From: Acidobacteriota bacterium
GTDB taxonomy: Bacteria; Acidobacteriota; Vicinamibacteria; Vicinamibacterales; JAFNAJ01
Direction: 5' to 3'
Length of the DNA: 32,193 nt
Assembly: GCA_016789685.1 (NCBI GenBank)
Contig: JAEUQQ010000259.1
Coordinates: 1-32,193 of the forward strand
Each line of letters begins with the position of its first letter. The first letter of the stretch is position 1. A model generated the notes under the pieces. It ran no database searches. It was not told the origin of the DNA and saw only the letters and a program-made list of their open reading frames with translations. Below are positions 16,828 to 27,452 of the stretch, piece by piece. Position numbers and translations under genes: made by a program.

Positions 16828-16857
16828 ATTGACACGCCACGTGTCAATACCTACACT
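16828..16857 (+). promoter_or_regulatory. hspR operon promoter with overlapping HAIR-like operator
   Basis: The promoter has TTGACA (16829-16834), a 17-nt spacer and TACACT (16852-16857). It overlaps a perfect inverted repeat, ATTGACAC (16828-16835), N5, GTGTCAAT (16841-16848). The half-site spacing TTGA-N11-TCAA is exactly that of the HspR-associated inverted repeat (HAIR, CTTGAGT-N7-ACTCAAG), with different inner bases. The HspR homolog begins 54 nt downstream of the -10, so binding would cover the -35 and spacer and repress the operon. It does not match CIRCE. Confidence 0.8.
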
Positions 16858-16910
16858 CGATCGACAGCAGGGGCACGGCGCGTGGCCCTGCCCCGGGGAG
16901 GCAACGCCAG

Positions 16911-17252
16911 GTGACCAGTCGCGATGAGCTGTTCCTGATCAGCATGGCAGCCGAGCACCTCGGCATGCATCCGCAGACCCTGAGGAAGTACGAGCGATTG
17001 GGCCTGGTGCGGCCGACGCGCACGCTGAATGCCGTGCGTGTCTATTCGCGCGACGAGATCGAGCGCCTGCGCACGATCAAGTACCTGGTCGACGAACTCG
17101 GCATCAACCTGGCCGGGGTCGAGCGCCTGCTGTCGATTGCCGAGGTCGTGCAGCGCCTCCGCCCCCTCGTGCAGGCGCCGGCCGCCCACCGGGCGCAGCA
17201 ACGCCAGCTGGTGCAGGAACTCGAGCGGCTCAGCGCCTTGCTGGGATTGTGA
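16911..17252 (+). CDS. hspR: MerR-family heat-shock repressor HspR
   Basis: 113 residues from GTG 16911, with GGGGAGG 9 nt upstream. The MerR-type winged helix-turn-helix at about residues 8-45 contains the LGMHPQTLRKYERLGLV core typical of HspR, then a NAVRVYSRDEIERL wing and a Leu-rich dimerisation helix. In Streptomyces and others, HspR represses dnaK, clpB and lon through HAIR sites, with DnaK as co-repressor, and is released on heat shock. Here it heads an operon with a DnaJ-type co-chaperone, clpB and ftsH, and a HAIR-like repeat lies over its promoter, so autorepression is expected. It is somewhat shorter at the C-terminus than actinobacterial HspR. DnaK is not in the window. Confidence 0.9.
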   Translation: MTSRDELFLISMAAEHLGMHPQTLRKYERLGLVRPTRTLNAVRVYSRDEIERLRTIKYLVDELGINLAGVERLLSIAEVVQRLRPLVQAPAAHRAQQRQLVQELERLSALLGL

Positions 17253-17259
17253 GCGCGCC

Positions 17260-18249
17260 ATGGACTTCAAGGACTACTACGCAGCGCTGGGCGTGACCAA
17301 GACCTCGACCGACAAGGAGATCAAGGCCGCGTACCGGAAGCTCGCGCGGAAGTTCCATCCCGACGTCAACCCGAACGACAAGGCCGCCGAGGCACGCTTC
17401 AAGGACATCAACGAGGCCTTCGAGGTCCTCGGCGACGCCGACAAGCGCAAGAAGTACGACGAACTCGGCGCCAACTGGCGCGCCTACGAGCAGGCACAGC
17501 AGGCCTACGGGGCCGGGGGCCGCGGGGCCGGGCCGTTCACCGCGCGCCCGGGGGCCGAGGGCCAGGGCTTCCACTTCGAGTTCGACAGTGCCGGCGTCGA
17601 CTTCGAGGAGGGCGGCGCCTTCTCCGACTTCTTCCGCACCTTCTTCGGCGGTGCGCCCCGCGAGCACGTGCGCACCGGCCGACGCGGGCAACGCGCGCGC
17701 GAGCGTGCCGGGGCCGACCTCGAGCAGGACGTCCACCTCACGCTCGACGAGGCCTTCACCGGGAGCACGCGCCGGGTGTCGATCAAGTTCGACGGCCACG
17801 CGCGAACGGTCGATGTGCGCATTCCGGCCGGCGTGCGCGATGGCGCGCGCGTGCGCGTCGCGGGCGAGGGCGAGCCCGGTGCCGGCGGGGGGCACGCCGG
17901 TGACCTGTTCCTGAACGTCAAGGTCCTGCAGCACGAGCGGTTCGAGCGGCGCGGCCAGGACCTGCACACGCGCATCGAGGTGCCAATCACCACCGCCGTG
18001 CTCGGTGGTGAGACGCAGGTGCGGACGATTGCGTCGAAGACACTGCGCCTGAAGATCCCGGAAGCCACGCAGAGCGGGCAGGTGTTCCGGCTGCGCGGGC
18101 ACGGGATGCCCACCGTCGGCAATGCCAGCGAACGCGGTGACCTGTACGCGACGGTCGACGTCACGGTCCCGCGCTCGCTGACGCCCGAGCAACGCACACA
18201 CTACGAGGCGCTCGCGCGCCTCGACCAGGATCACGACCGCGCCGAATGA
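17260..18249 (+). CDS. class B J-domain co-chaperone (CbpA/DnaJ)
   Basis: 329 residues. The J domain covers residues about 4-70, with the His33-Pro34-Asp35 motif that triggers DnaK ATP hydrolysis. A Gly/Phe-rich linker follows (about 80-150). Two beta-sandwich client domains and a dimerisation region fill the rest (DLEQDVHLTLDEAFTG onward, then VPITTAVLGGE). There is no Cys-rich zinc domain, so it is the CbpA-type class rather than class A DnaJ. The ATG lies 7 nt after the hspR stop, confirming the operon. It would feed aggregated clients to DnaK and the ClpB encoded next. A 66-nt gap holding a strong hairpin separates it from clpB. Confidence 0.9.
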   Translation: MDFKDYYAALGVTKTSTDKEIKAAYRKLARKFHPDVNPNDKAAEARFKDINEAFEVLGDADKRKKYDELGANWRAYEQAQQAYGAGGRGAGPFTARPGAEGQGFHFEFDSAGVDFEEGGAFSDFFRTFFGGAPREHVRTGRRGQRARERAGADLEQDVHLTLDEAFTGSTRRVSIKFDGHARTVDVRIPAGVRDGARVRVAGEGEPGAGGGHAGDLFLNVKVLQHERFERRGQDLHTRIEVPITTAVLGGETQVRTIASKTLRLKIPEATQSGQVFRLRGHGMPTVGNASERGDLYATVDVTVPRSLTPEQRTHYEALARLDQDHDRAE

Positions 18250-18254
18250 CGGCG

Positions 18255-18280
18255 GCACGGCTCCACGCCAGGAGCCGTGC
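18255..18280 (+). other. strong intergenic hairpin between dnaJ and clpB
   Basis: GCACGGCTCC (18255-18264) pairs perfectly with GGAGCCGTGC (18271-18280) around a 6-nt loop, 5 nt after the dnaJ stop. No T-run follows, and clpB continues on the same strand. A partial terminator, RNA-processing site or 3' stabiliser that sets the dnaJ:clpB ratio is possible. Confidence 0.6.
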
Positions 18281-18315
18281 GGCCGGCCTCGTCGCCGATC
18301 GACATAGAGGGGCAC

Positions 18316-20931
18316 ATGAATCTCAACGCGTTCACCGAGAAGGCACAGCAGGCCATCGTCGAAGGCCAGACGCTCGCCGAGAAGCAACAGCACCCGCAGT
18401 TCGAGCCGGAGCACCTCCTGCTGACGCTCGTCGAGCAGCGCGACGGCATCGTCGCCGCGCTGCTGCGCGCGCTGTCGGCCGAGCCCTCGCAGGTGGCTGC
18501 GGCCCTTCGCGGCGAACTGGCGCGGCTGCCGCAGGCGCGCGGCGGGGCGCAGCCCCTGCTCTCACCCCGCCTGCGGGCCGTGGTCGATGCGGCCGAGGGC
18601 GAGGCCAGGGCGATGCAGGACGCCTACACGAGCACCGAACACCTCGCGCTTGCGATCGCGTCGGACCCCACGAAGGCCACGGGCACCAGCCGCGTCCTCG
18701 CCGCCCACGACATCACGCGGGCCCGCATGCTCGACGCCGTGCAGAAGGTGCGTGGCAGCCAGAAGGTCACCGACCAGGCCCCCGAGGGGAAGTACCAGTC
18801 ACTCGAGCGCTACGGCCGCGACCTCACCGAGCTCGCCCGCAAGGGCAAGCTCGACCCGGTGATCGGGCGCGACGAGGAAGTGCGGCGCGTCATCCAGGTA
18901 TTGTCACGACGCACCAAGAACAACCCCGTCCTGATCGGCGAACCCGGCGTCGGCAAGACCGCGATCGTCGAGGGCCTCGCGCAACGCATCGTGCGCGGTG
19001 ACGTGCCCGAGGGCCTCGAGGACAAGCGGATCGTCGCCCTCGACATGGGCGCCCTCATTGCCGGCGCCAAGTATCGGGGCGAGTTCGAGGAGCGCCTGAA
19101 GGCGGTGCTGCAGGAGATCGTGGCCGCCGAGGGCAAGGTCGTCCTGTTCATCGACGAACTCCACACCGTCGTCGGCGCCGGCGCGTCTGAGGGCTCGCTC
19201 GACGCGTCGAACATGCTCAAGCCGATGCTCGCCCGCGGCGAACTCCACCTGATCGGTGCCACGACGCTCGACGAGTACCGCAAGCACATCGAAAAGGACG
19301 CCGCGCTCGAGCGACGCTTCCAGCCCGTGCTCGTGGGCGAACCCACCGTCGAAGACACCATCTCGATCCTCCGGGGGCTGCGCGAACGCTACGAAATCCA
19401 CCATGGCGTGCGCCTCAAGGACTCGGCCCTCGTCGCCGCGGCGGTGCTCTCGCAGCGCTACATCGCCGATCGGTTCCTCCCCGACAAGGCCATCGACCTC
19501 GTCGACGAGGCTGCCTCGAAACTCCGCATGGAGATCGACTCGCTGCCCGTCGAGCTCGACGAAGTCTCGCGCCGCGTCATGCAGCTCGAGATCGAGCGCG
19601 AGGCCCTGCGCAAGGAGACGGATCCCGCCTCGCAGGAACGCCTCGCCCGGCTCGAGAAGGAGCTTGCCGACCTCAAGGAGGAGAAGCTCCACCTCGCGAC
19701 GAAGTGGGAGCAGGAGAAGGCGACGATCCAGTCGTCGCGTACCCTCAAGGAGGACATCGACCACGTTCGCACCGCCGTCGACCAGGCGCAGCGAGGCGGC
19801 GACTACGCCAAGGCGTCGGAGCTGCAGTACGGCCGCCTCCCTGAGCTCGAGCGCAAGTTGCGAGAGGCCGATGCGAGGCTCACGTCGCTGCAGGCCGACG
19901 GACGCATGCTCAAGGAGGAGGTCGACGAAGAAGACATCGCCGACATCGTCTCGAAGTGGACGCACATCCCCGTCAGCCGCCTGATGGAGGGCGAGGTCCA
20001 GAAGCTGGTGCACATGGAGGAACGGCTGCACCGGCGCGTCGTCGGGCAGCACGATGCGGTCGTCGCCGTCGCGAGCGCGATCCGGCGCGCGCGCGCCGGG
20101 TTGCAGGATCCCAACCGTCCGCTGGGCTCCTTCATCTTCCTCGGACCAACCGGCGTCGGCAAGACCGAGCTTGCCCGCGCGCTGGCCGAGTTCCTGTTTG
20201 ACGACGAGCAGGCCATGGTGCGCATCGACATGTCCGAGTACATGGAGAAGCATGCCGTGTCGCGCCTCATCGGCGCGCCTCCCGGCTACGTCGGCTACGA
20301 CGAGGCCGGACAGCTGACCGAAGCGATCCGGCGCCGGCCGTATGCCGTTGTGCTCTTCGACGAGGTCGAAAAGGCGCATCCCGATGTCCTGAACGTGCTG
20401 CTGCAGATGCTCGACGAGGGGCGGCTCACCGATGGGCACGGCCGGACGGTCGACTTCGCGAACACCGTCGTGATCATGACGTCGAACATCGGCAGCCACC
20501 ACCTGGCCGACGCGGCGTTGCGCGAGGGCCGCATCACCGAAGGCGTCACCCGTGACGTGCTCGACGCGCTGCGGGCGCACTTCAGGCCCGAGTTCCTCAA
20601 CCGCGTCGACGAGACCATCGTGTTCCACCCTCTCGGGCGCGAGCACATGGCGAAGATCATCGACATTCAGGTGACCCGGCTCCTCAGGCGCCTCGAGGAT
20701 CGCAAGATCCACGTGTCGCTCACCGGCGAGGCCCGGGCGCAGCTCGTCGAGGAGGGCTACGATCCCGTGTACGGGGCCCGGCCGCTCAAGCGCACGCTGC
20801 AGCGTCGCGTCCTGGATCCGCTTGCCCTGCGCGTGCTGCAGGGCGAGTTCCGCGAGGGCGACACCGTCGTGATCGACGCCGGCACGCCCGATCTCGTGTT
20901 CGCCAGGCAGGCCTCGCCCGTCGGGGCATAA
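18316..20931 (+). CDS. clpB: ATP-dependent disaggregase ClpB
   Basis: 871 residues, full length for ClpB. The Clp N domain (about 1-145) is followed by AAA1 with Walker A GEPGVGKT (208-215), Walker [10 protein letters not shown] and the pore loop AKYRGEFE. Next comes a Glu/Lys/Arg-rich coiled-coil middle domain, which interacts with DnaK, and then AAA2 with Walker A GPTGVGKT (610-617), [13 protein letters not shown] and the pore loop GYVGYDE. There is no ClpP-docking tripeptide, as expected. ATG 18316 follows a GAGGGG site; a GTG 39 nt upstream is less likely. With DnaK/DnaJ/GrpE it threads aggregated proteins through the hexamer pore. It sits in the HspR-controlled operon. Confidence 0.97.
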   Translation: MNLNAFTEKAQQAIVEGQTLAEKQQHPQFEPEHLLLTLVEQRDGIVAALLRALSAEPSQVAAALRGELARLPQARGGAQPLLSPRLRAVVDAAEGEARAMQDAYTSTEHLALAIASDPTKATGTSRVLAAHDITRARMLDAVQKVRGSQKVTDQAPEGKYQSLERYGRDLTELARKGKLDPVIGRDEEVRRVIQVLSRRTKNNPVLIGEPGVGKTAIVEGLAQRIVRGDVPEGLEDKRIVALDMGALIAGAKYRGEFEERLKAVLQEIVAAEGKVVLFIDELHTVVGAGASEGSLDASNMLKPMLARGELHLIGATTLDEYRKHIEKDAALERRFQPVLVGEPTVEDTISILRGLRERYEIHHGVRLKDSALVAAAVLSQRYIADRFLPDKAIDLVDEAASKLRMEIDSLPVELDEVSRRVMQLEIEREALRKETDPASQERLARLEKELADLKEEKLHLATKWEQEKATIQSSRTLKEDIDHVRTAVDQAQRGGDYAKASELQYGRLPELERKLREADARLTSLQADGRMLKEEVDEEDIADIVSKWTHIPVSRLMEGEVQKLVHMEERLHRRVVGQHDAVVAVASAIRRARAGLQDPNRPLGSFIFLGPTGVGKTELARALAEFLFDDEQAMVRIDMSEYMEKHAVSRLIGAPPGYVGYDEAGQLTEAIRRRPYAVVLFDEVEKAHPDVLNVLLQMLDEGRLTDGHGRTVDFANTVVIMTSNIGSHHLADAALREGRITEGVTRDVLDALRAHFRPEFLNRVDETIVFHPLGREHMAKIIDIQVTRLLRRLEDRKIHVSLTGEARAQLVEEGYDPVYGARPLKRTLQRRVLDPLALRVLQGEFREGDTVVIDAGTPDLVFARQASPVGA

Positions 20932-20941
20932 GGACCGTCCG

Positions 20942-22810
20942 TTGACACCTCACAATGACCCACCGCAGAAGGGCGACCGGCGCGAGAGCCGGTTGCCCTC
21001 GCCCGTCCGCAACAATGCCGTCTGGTGGATCCTCGGCCTCCTGGCCGTCCTGTCGATCGCGCAGGTGGCGGTCTTCATGCCGGCGGGCCGGACGATCACC
21101 TACTCGGAGTTCAAGGCCTACGTGCGCGGCGGCCAGGTCGACGAGGTGGCCATCGGCGCCGACGTGATCTCGGGCCAGCTCAAGGTCCAGGACCCACGCG
21201 GCTCACGCTTCTCCACCGCCAAGGTCGACGACCCGAAGCTCGTCGAGGAACTCGAGGCCAACAACGTCCGCTACAAGGGCGAGGCCCCCAACCGGTGGTT
21301 GCCGGAACTCCTCGGCTGGGTCGTCCCGATCGTCGTGATCGTGCTGCTGTGGAACATGTTCATGCGGCGCATGGGCGGCGCCGACGGCGTCATGTCGTTC
21401 GCACGCAGCCGCGCGAAGTTCCACGCCGAAGACAGTGTCAAGGTGACGTTCGCCGACGTCGCCGGCGTCGACGAGGCGGCGCAGGAACTCCGCGAGGTCG
21501 TCGAGTTCCTCAAGCAGCCGGGCAAGTTCACGAACCTCGGGGGCAAGATTCCCCGGGGCGTCCTGCTCGTCGGCCCTCCGGGCACGGGCAAGACCCTGCT
21601 GGCGCGAGCGGTGGCCGGCGAAGCCGGCGTGCCCTTCTTCTCGCTGTCGGGTTCGGAGTTCGTCGAGATGTTCGTCGGTGTCGGCGCGGCGCGCGTGCGC
21701 GACCTCTTCGCGCAGGCCGCCGCGAAATCGCCGTGCATCGTCTTCATCGACGAACTCGACGCCCTCGGCAAGGCGCGCGTCCAGAGCCCGATGGGCAGCC
21801 ACGAGGAACGCGAGCAGACCCTCAACCAGCTCCTCGCCGAGATGGACGGCTTCGACGCCCGGAAGGCCATCATCATCATGGCCGCCACCAACCGGCCCGA
21901 GGTACTCGACCCGGCCCTGCTCCGCCCCGGCCGCTTCGATCGGCAGGTGCTCGTCGACAAGCCCGACGTGCGGGGGCGCGAGGCCATCCTGCGCATCCAC
22001 GTCAAGCAGGTGAAGCTCGCCGCAGACGTCAAGCTCCAGGTCGTCGCCGCGCGAACCGCCGGTTTCGCGGGGGCCGATCTCGCCAATCTCGTGAACGAGG
22101 CCGCCCTGCTCGCCGCGCGGCGCGACAAGCCCCACGTCGAACTCGCCGAGTTCGACGCCGCGATCGATCGGCTGATCGCCGGCCTCGAGAAACGGCGCGT
22201 GCTCAACGACAAGGAACGCGCGATCGTCGCCTACCACGAGTCGGGCCACGCGATCGTGGCCACGGTCCTGCCTGGTCTCGACCCGGTCCACAAGGTGTCG
22301 ATCGTTGCGCGCGGCTTCGGGGCGCTCGGCTACACGATGCAGCTGCCGCTCGAAGATCGCTACCTGATGACGCGCGCTGACCTGCACCACCAGCTCGCGG
22401 TGCTGCTGGGGGGACGCACGGCCGAGGAACTCGCCCTGGGCGAAATCACGACGGGCGCGCAGAACGACCTGCAACGCGCCACCGACATCGCGCGGGCGAT
22501 GGTGACCGAATACGGCATGAGCGATGCGATGGGGGCGGTCAACTACGACGCCGGGCGGCGTCGCGCGATGTTCCTCGACATTCCCGGCGGGCAGGAGCGT
22601 GGGCCCTACGCCGAAGCGACCGCGCAGGAGGTCGATGCCGAGGTGCGGCGCATCATGCGCGAAGCCCACGACACGGCGCGACGCATCCTGTCAGAGCATC
22701 GCGACGACCTCGAGCGCCTGACACAGCGGCTGCTCGAGAAGGAAGTCGTCGACGCCGAGGAACTGCTCACGCTGGTCAGCCGCCCCGGCGTCGCGCCCGT
22801 CGAGGCCTGA
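20942..22810 (+). CDS. ftsH: membrane AAA+ metalloprotease FtsH
   Basis: 622 residues. TM1 is at about 26-46 and TM2 at about 114-136, with a small periplasmic domain between. The AAA domain has Walker A GPPGTGKT (211-218), Walker [13 protein letters not shown] and the second region of homology ending in RPGRFDRQV. The zinc protease motif is His432-Glu433-x-x-His436 (HESGH, where many members have HEAGH). It degrades unassembled membrane proteins and short-lived regulators. The start is a TTG: the only suitable start in frame before TM1, 7 nt after an AAGGA that overlaps the clpB stop. Separation from clpB is 10 nt, so it belongs to the HspR operon, an arrangement I do not recognise as standard. 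Confidence 0.95.
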   Translation: MTPHNDPPQKGDRRESRLPSPVRNNAVWWILGLLAVLSIAQVAVFMPAGRTITYSEFKAYVRGGQVDEVAIGADVISGQLKVQDPRGSRFSTAKVDDPKLVEELEANNVRYKGEAPNRWLPELLGWVVPIVVIVLLWNMFMRRMGGADGVMSFARSRAKFHAEDSVKVTFADVAGVDEAAQELREVVEFLKQPGKFTNLGGKIPRGVLLVGPPGTGKTLLARAVAGEAGVPFFSLSGSEFVEMFVGVGAARVRDLFAQAAAKSPCIVFIDELDALGKARVQSPMGSHEEREQTLNQLLAEMDGFDARKAIIIMAATNRPEVLDPALLRPGRFDRQVLVDKPDVRGREAILRIHVKQVKLAADVKLQVVAARTAGFAGADLANLVNEAALLAARRDKPHVELAEFDAAIDRLIAGLEKRRVLNDKERAIVAYHESGHAIVATVLPGLDPVHKVSIVARGFGALGYTMQLPLEDRYLMTRADLHHQLAVLLGGRTAEELALGEITTGAQNDLQRATDIARAMVTEYGMSDAMGAVNYDAGRRRAMFLDIPGGQERGPYAEATAQEVDAEVRRIMREAHDTARRILSEHRDDLERLTQRLLEKEVVDAEELLTLVSRPGVAPVEA

Positions 22811-22816
22811 GCGGGA

Positions 22817-22838
22817 GGCCCGGGTCGCCGCCCGGGCC
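22817..22838 (+). terminator. terminator-like hairpin after ftsH
   Basis: GGCCCGGG (22817-22824) pairs with CCCGGGCC (22831-22838) around a 6-nt loop, 7 nt past the ftsH stop. It is followed by CCTTCCCT rather than a T-run. It sits between convergent genes and could serve both strands. Confidence 0.6.
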
Positions 22839-22855
22839 CCTTCCCTGGCCCCGTC

Positions 22856-23083
22856 CTACTGTCCGTCGGGCGTGGCCGCGGGGGGCGCGGCTTCTTCGGC
22901 GCAGAACCCGATCTGCTTGTGCATGCCGTCGCAGAAGGGCTTGCGCGACGATGCGCCGCAGCGGCACAGCGAGAACGGTCGCTTCGCGAGCGGATACGCG
23001 TTCCCGTTCCAGTCGACCACGACTGCGTCGTCACTCTCGACCAGCAGCGACCCGTTCGGCCGCACCTTGATCACCGTTGGCAT
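22856..23083 (-). CDS. CDGSH iron-sulfur domain protein
   Basis: 75 residues from ATG 23083, with AAGGA 9 nt upstream. The single CDGSH motif is complete: CRCGASSRKPFCDGMH supplies three cysteines and one histidine for a [2Fe-2S] cluster. A short beta-rich N-terminus is followed by the motif and a low-complexity Glu/Ala/Pro tail. Mitochondrial relatives (mitoNEET) have redox or cluster-transfer roles; small soluble bacterial members are largely uncharacterised. The gene lies 52 nt after rho on the same strand; a small palindrome at 23114-23125 between them may end the rho message. Confidence 0.9.
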   Translation of the reverse strand: MPTVIKVRPNGSLLVESDDAVVVDWNGNAYPLAKRPFSLCRCGASSRKPFCDGMHKQIGFCAEEAAPPAATPDGQ

Positions 23084-23135
23084 TGGTACACGTCCTTCCC
23101 GGAGAAACGCCGGCACCCGCGGGTGTCAGGCGAAG

Positions 23136-24701
<1,566 letters not shown>

Positions 24702-24783
24702 GAGGTGGAGCGAACGGCAGAAGGGAACGCCGCGCCAGACCGGCAGCACGGCGGCATGCGGACTTTCAGAACGGAACACACGG

Positions 24784-24812
24784 AGTATAGGAACGCGTGC
24801 GCGCAGTGTCAA
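24784..24812 (-). promoter_or_regulatory. sigma70 promoter of rho
   Basis: On the minus strand the -35 is TTGACA (forward 24807-24812), the spacer is 17 nt and the -10 is TATACT (forward 24784-24789), close to consensus. The predicted start near 24777 gives a 5' leader of about 76 nt. It lies in the 127-nt gap between rho and the CoA-binding gene. Confidence 0.85.
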
Positions 24813-24828
24813 ACGCGAACGACCATCG

Positions 24829-25197
24829 TCAGTACTGGTACGGGGATTCTCCCACCGCCACGATCGAGCACGCGACGATCGGACGCAGGCCGAGCGCCTT
24901 CGCCCGTTCGACCAGCGCGTCACTCTCGCTGCCCGGGTTCAGCCAGAACTGCCCAGCTGCCGACTCGCGCACCGCGTCGAGCAGTGTGATCCCAATTGCG
25001 GCAGGCACGTAGAACGACACCATATCGATCGGGCGCGGTACGGCACCGAGCGACGCATAGGCCGGCAGCCCCTCGATGGCATCGGCCGTGGGATGCACCG
25101 GATAGACCGTGAAACCGCGTGCTGCGTAGGCGCGCACGGCCTTGTTCCCGAACTTGGAGCGGTCGGCTGACGCGCCGACGATGGCGATGCTGGGCAT
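24829..25197 (-). CDS. CoA-binding domain protein (YccU-like)
   Basis: 122 residues from ATG 25197. A single Rossmann domain of the CoA_binding_2 type: the N-terminal SIAIVGAS loop binds the nucleotide, followed by the [23 protein letters not shown] segment typical of the family, and [20 protein letters not shown] near the end. Larger acyl-CoA synthetases share this domain, but here it stands alone with no ligase domain. Function of the free-standing family is poorly known. The gene is divergent from the glycosyltransferase, 49 nt away, and lies downstream of nothing on its strand, so it must carry its own promoter; no clear one is visible. No Shine-Dalgarno precedes it. Confidence 0.85.
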   Translation of the reverse strand: MPSIAIVGASADRSKFGNKAVRAYAARGFTVYPVHPTADAIEGLPAYASLGAVPRPIDMVSFYVPAAIGITLLDAVRESAAGQFWLNPGSESDALVERAKALGLRPIVACSIVAVGESPYQY

Positions 25198-25231
25198 GGG
25201 GCACGGTTCCGGTGTCGAGGCCGACGTGGGG

Positions 25232-25237
25232 TACAAT
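25232..25237 (+). promoter_or_regulatory. -10 box for leaderless glycosyltransferase mRNA
   Basis: TACAAT ends 9 nt before the GTG at 25247, so transcription would begin about at the start codon. No Shine-Dalgarno is present and the -35 position is weak. It supports GTG 25247 over the ATG at 25142, which would overlap the divergent gene. Confidence 0.5.
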
Positions 25238-25246
25238 TCCGGGTTC

Positions 25247-26923
25247 GTGTCTCGCCGCCTGCCACTCCTCGTGCTCGTCGCCCTCCTCGTCTTCCTCGCG
25301 GGACTCGGGCGGGGCGCGATTGGCGACTCCGACGAGGCATTCTACGCGGAAGCCGCGCGCGAAATGGTCACCAGCGGTGACTGGCTGACGCCGTACTACA
25401 ACTTCGAGACACGATTCCAGAAACCCATCCTCTACTACTGGATGGCCGCGACGGCCTTCACCGTCTCCGGCGTCGGCGAAGCCGCGGCCCGCCTGCCGTC
25501 GGCTTTCGCCGGCCTGCTGCTCGTCTTCGTGACCTACCGCATGGCGCGGCAGCGGTTCGACGCCGACACGGCCTGGGTCGCGGGCCTGCTGGCGGCGACC
25601 AATTTCGGCTACGTCGCGATGGGCCGGATGGCGCTGCCAGACCTGCCGCTCGCCGCGTTCATCACGTTGACCACCTGGGCGGCGTTCGAGTCGCTCGACC
25701 GCGCCTCGGCCGGCCAGGCCCCCGCGACGAGGCGGTGGCTCCTCGTCGCATCGGCAGCGGGCGCGCTCGGCATGCTCATGAAGGGTCCGGTTGCGCTCGT
25801 TCTGCCCGCGCTGATCGTGCTGCCCTTCCTCGCGTGGCAGCCGCCAGCCCACGAAACGGGACGCGGGTCGCGCACCCGTTGGCCGTGGACGGGTGCCGAC
25901 CTCGCCATCGCCGCCGTCGTCTTCGTGGCGATCGCTGCACCGTGGTACGTCGCGATGGCCGGCGAACACGGTCTCGCCTATTTCCACCGCTTCTTCATTG
26001 CCGAGAACGTCGACCGGTTCGCGACGGATCGCTACAACGAGCCGCGCTCGTTGTTCTTCTACGTCCCGATCGTGCTCGGCGGCCTCATGCCCTGGACGCC
26101 CTTCGTCGCGGGCGCGCTCGTACCGGCCGCGACGATGGCCAGACGCTTCCAGGCGCTCGTCCGCGTGAATGCCCGGCTGGTGGTCTGGGCACTCGTCCCG
26201 CTCGTGTTCTACTCGATTTCGATCGGCAAGCAACCGCGCTACGTGCTGCCGGTGCTGCCCCCACTGGCCGTCATCTTCGCGGCCACCATCGTGCGGGTGA
26301 TCAACGAAGAGCGCCGGCGCTTCCTCGTGGCGTGCTGCGCGCTGTTCGCCGCGCTCTGCATCGGCCTGGCCGCGTTTCTCTGGAAGGCACTGCCGCTGCT
26401 CGTCACGCTCGACGCGGTGCTCGCCCGCGTGACCGTTGGCGCCGTCGCGCTGGCCGGCCTCGTGGCCCTGGCCGCGGCCATCTGGGGCGACCTGAAGCGG
26501 CTGCCCCTGGTCTTCGCGGTGGCATCGGCCCTGGTCCTGCTGTCGCTCAACTACGCCGTCTACTCGGCGGCTGGCGTCGAGCCCGTGCAGCGCATGGCGC
26601 AGACGCTGGCAACGCATGTCGACGCCGACACGCCGGTGGGTACGTACAAGGTCTTTGTCCGGAACCTCGTGTTCTACTCGGGCCAGAAGACCATCGACCT
26701 ATCCTCGGCCGACGACCTCGTGCTGTTCCTCGACAGCCCCGCGCGCGTGGTGTGCGTCCTCAAGGACGCCGACCTCGCGAAGCTCCCGGCGCGCGTCCGC
26801 TCCCGGTTGCACCGCCTCGCCGAGGTGCACTACTTCAATCCGGCCGGCATCCGCATCAAGACCCTGCTGCGCCCCGACCCTGCCAGCGACCTCGACACGG
26901 TGGTACTGGTGAGCAACCAGTAG
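25247..26923 (+). CDS. ArnT/PMT-like membrane glycosyltransferase
   Basis: 558 residues from GTG 25247. About eleven to twelve hydrophobic helices lie in the first 430 residues; the C-terminal 120 residues are soluble and probably periplasmic. After the first helix the loop GDSDEAFYAEAAREM matches the DE-x-x-YAE catalytic-acid motif of GT83/GT39 enzymes, followed by TRFQKPILYYW, where the Lys-Pro-Pro/Ile-Leu substrate loop sits in ArnT. These enzymes move a sugar from undecaprenyl or polyprenyl phosphate to lipid A, protein or glycan on the outer face of the inner membrane. The acceptor here is unknown and no aminoarabinose genes are present, so it should not be called ArnT outright. Confidence 0.85.
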   Translation: MSRRLPLLVLVALLVFLAGLGRGAIGDSDEAFYAEAAREMVTSGDWLTPYYNFETRFQKPILYYWMAATAFTVSGVGEAAARLPSAFAGLLLVFVTYRMARQRFDADTAWVAGLLAATNFGYVAMGRMALPDLPLAAFITLTTWAAFESLDRASAGQAPATRRWLLVASAAGALGMLMKGPVALVLPALIVLPFLAWQPPAHETGRGSRTRWPWTGADLAIAAVVFVAIAAPWYVAMAGEHGLAYFHRFFIAENVDRFATDRYNEPRSLFFYVPIVLGGLMPWTPFVAGALVPAATMARRFQALVRVNARLVVWALVPLVFYSISIGKQPRYVLPVLPPLAVIFAATIVRVINEERRRFLVACCALFAALCIGLAAFLWKALPLLVTLDAVLARVTVGAVALAGLVALAAAIWGDLKRLPLVFAVASALVLLSLNYAVYSAAGVEPVQRMAQTLATHVDADTPVGTYKVFVRNLVFYSGQKTIDLSSADDLVLFLDSPARVVCVLKDADLAKLPARVRSRLHRLAEVHYFNPAGIRIKTLLRPDPASDLDTVVLVSNQ

Positions 26924-26959
26924 GTCCCGCCGCGGCGACCGGGCCTCCGGTTCGCCCGT

Positions 26960-27388
26960 TCACATCACGGTGCGGCTGAAGTGGAACGCCAGGACGTGCA
27001 TGCGTTCCCTGAAGTAGAAGCGGTGGGCGTCGGCCCGGTGCACCGCGGAGTCGAGTTCCACGACGCTGCACCCTTCGCGCTTCGCGAGGTCATGGCACCA
27101 GTCGAGCAACCGGCGCCCGTAGCCGCTCGACCTCGCGGAGGCATCCGCGACGAGGTCGTCGACCTCGAGCATGCGCCCCGTCCGCAGCATGTCGATGATG
27201 CGATACCCTGCAACGGCCCTGACGTCGCCTTCGGCCGTCAGGAACGCCAGCCGGTACCCCTGGTCGGCCATGCTCCGCACGCGCTCGACGAACGTCTCGC
27301 GCGCGAGGTGCGGGCGCAGTTGCACCATGACCCGATAGCAACCGTCGATGTCGGCATCCGACACCGCCACGCGAATCGACTCACCCAT
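26960..27388 (-). CDS. GNAT family N-acetyltransferase
   Basis: 142 residues from ATG 27388. The GNAT fold is seen in the N-terminal IDGCYRVMVQLRPHL helix pair, the central strands (AFLTAEGDVRAVAGYRIIDML, then LEVDDLVAD) and the acetyl-CoA loop RSSGYGRRLLDW, followed by a C-terminal strand and HRFYFRERMHV. It should acetylate a small molecule or amine using acetyl-CoA; the substrate cannot be told. It lies 64 nt downstream of the GlcD-type gene on the same strand and converges with the glycosyltransferase 36 nt away. No Shine-Dalgarno is visible before the ATG. Confidence 0.85.
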   Translation of the reverse strand: MGESIRVAVSDADIDGCYRVMVQLRPHLARETFVERVRSMADQGYRLAFLTAEGDVRAVAGYRIIDMLRTGRMLEVDDLVADASARSSGYGRRLLDWCHDLAKREGCSVVELDSAVHRADAHRFYFRERMHVLAFHFSRTVM

Positions 27389-27452
27389 GTGGGGTCGATG
27401 CTGACACGTCGGTGGACGCACTTCAAGGCCAGCCGTTCAGGCGGCGGCCCGC

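Noticed and set aside
20942..20947. TTGACA as a -35 promoter box for ftsH
   Set aside because: It is the ftsH TTG start codon plus the next codon; no -10 follows at suitable spacing.
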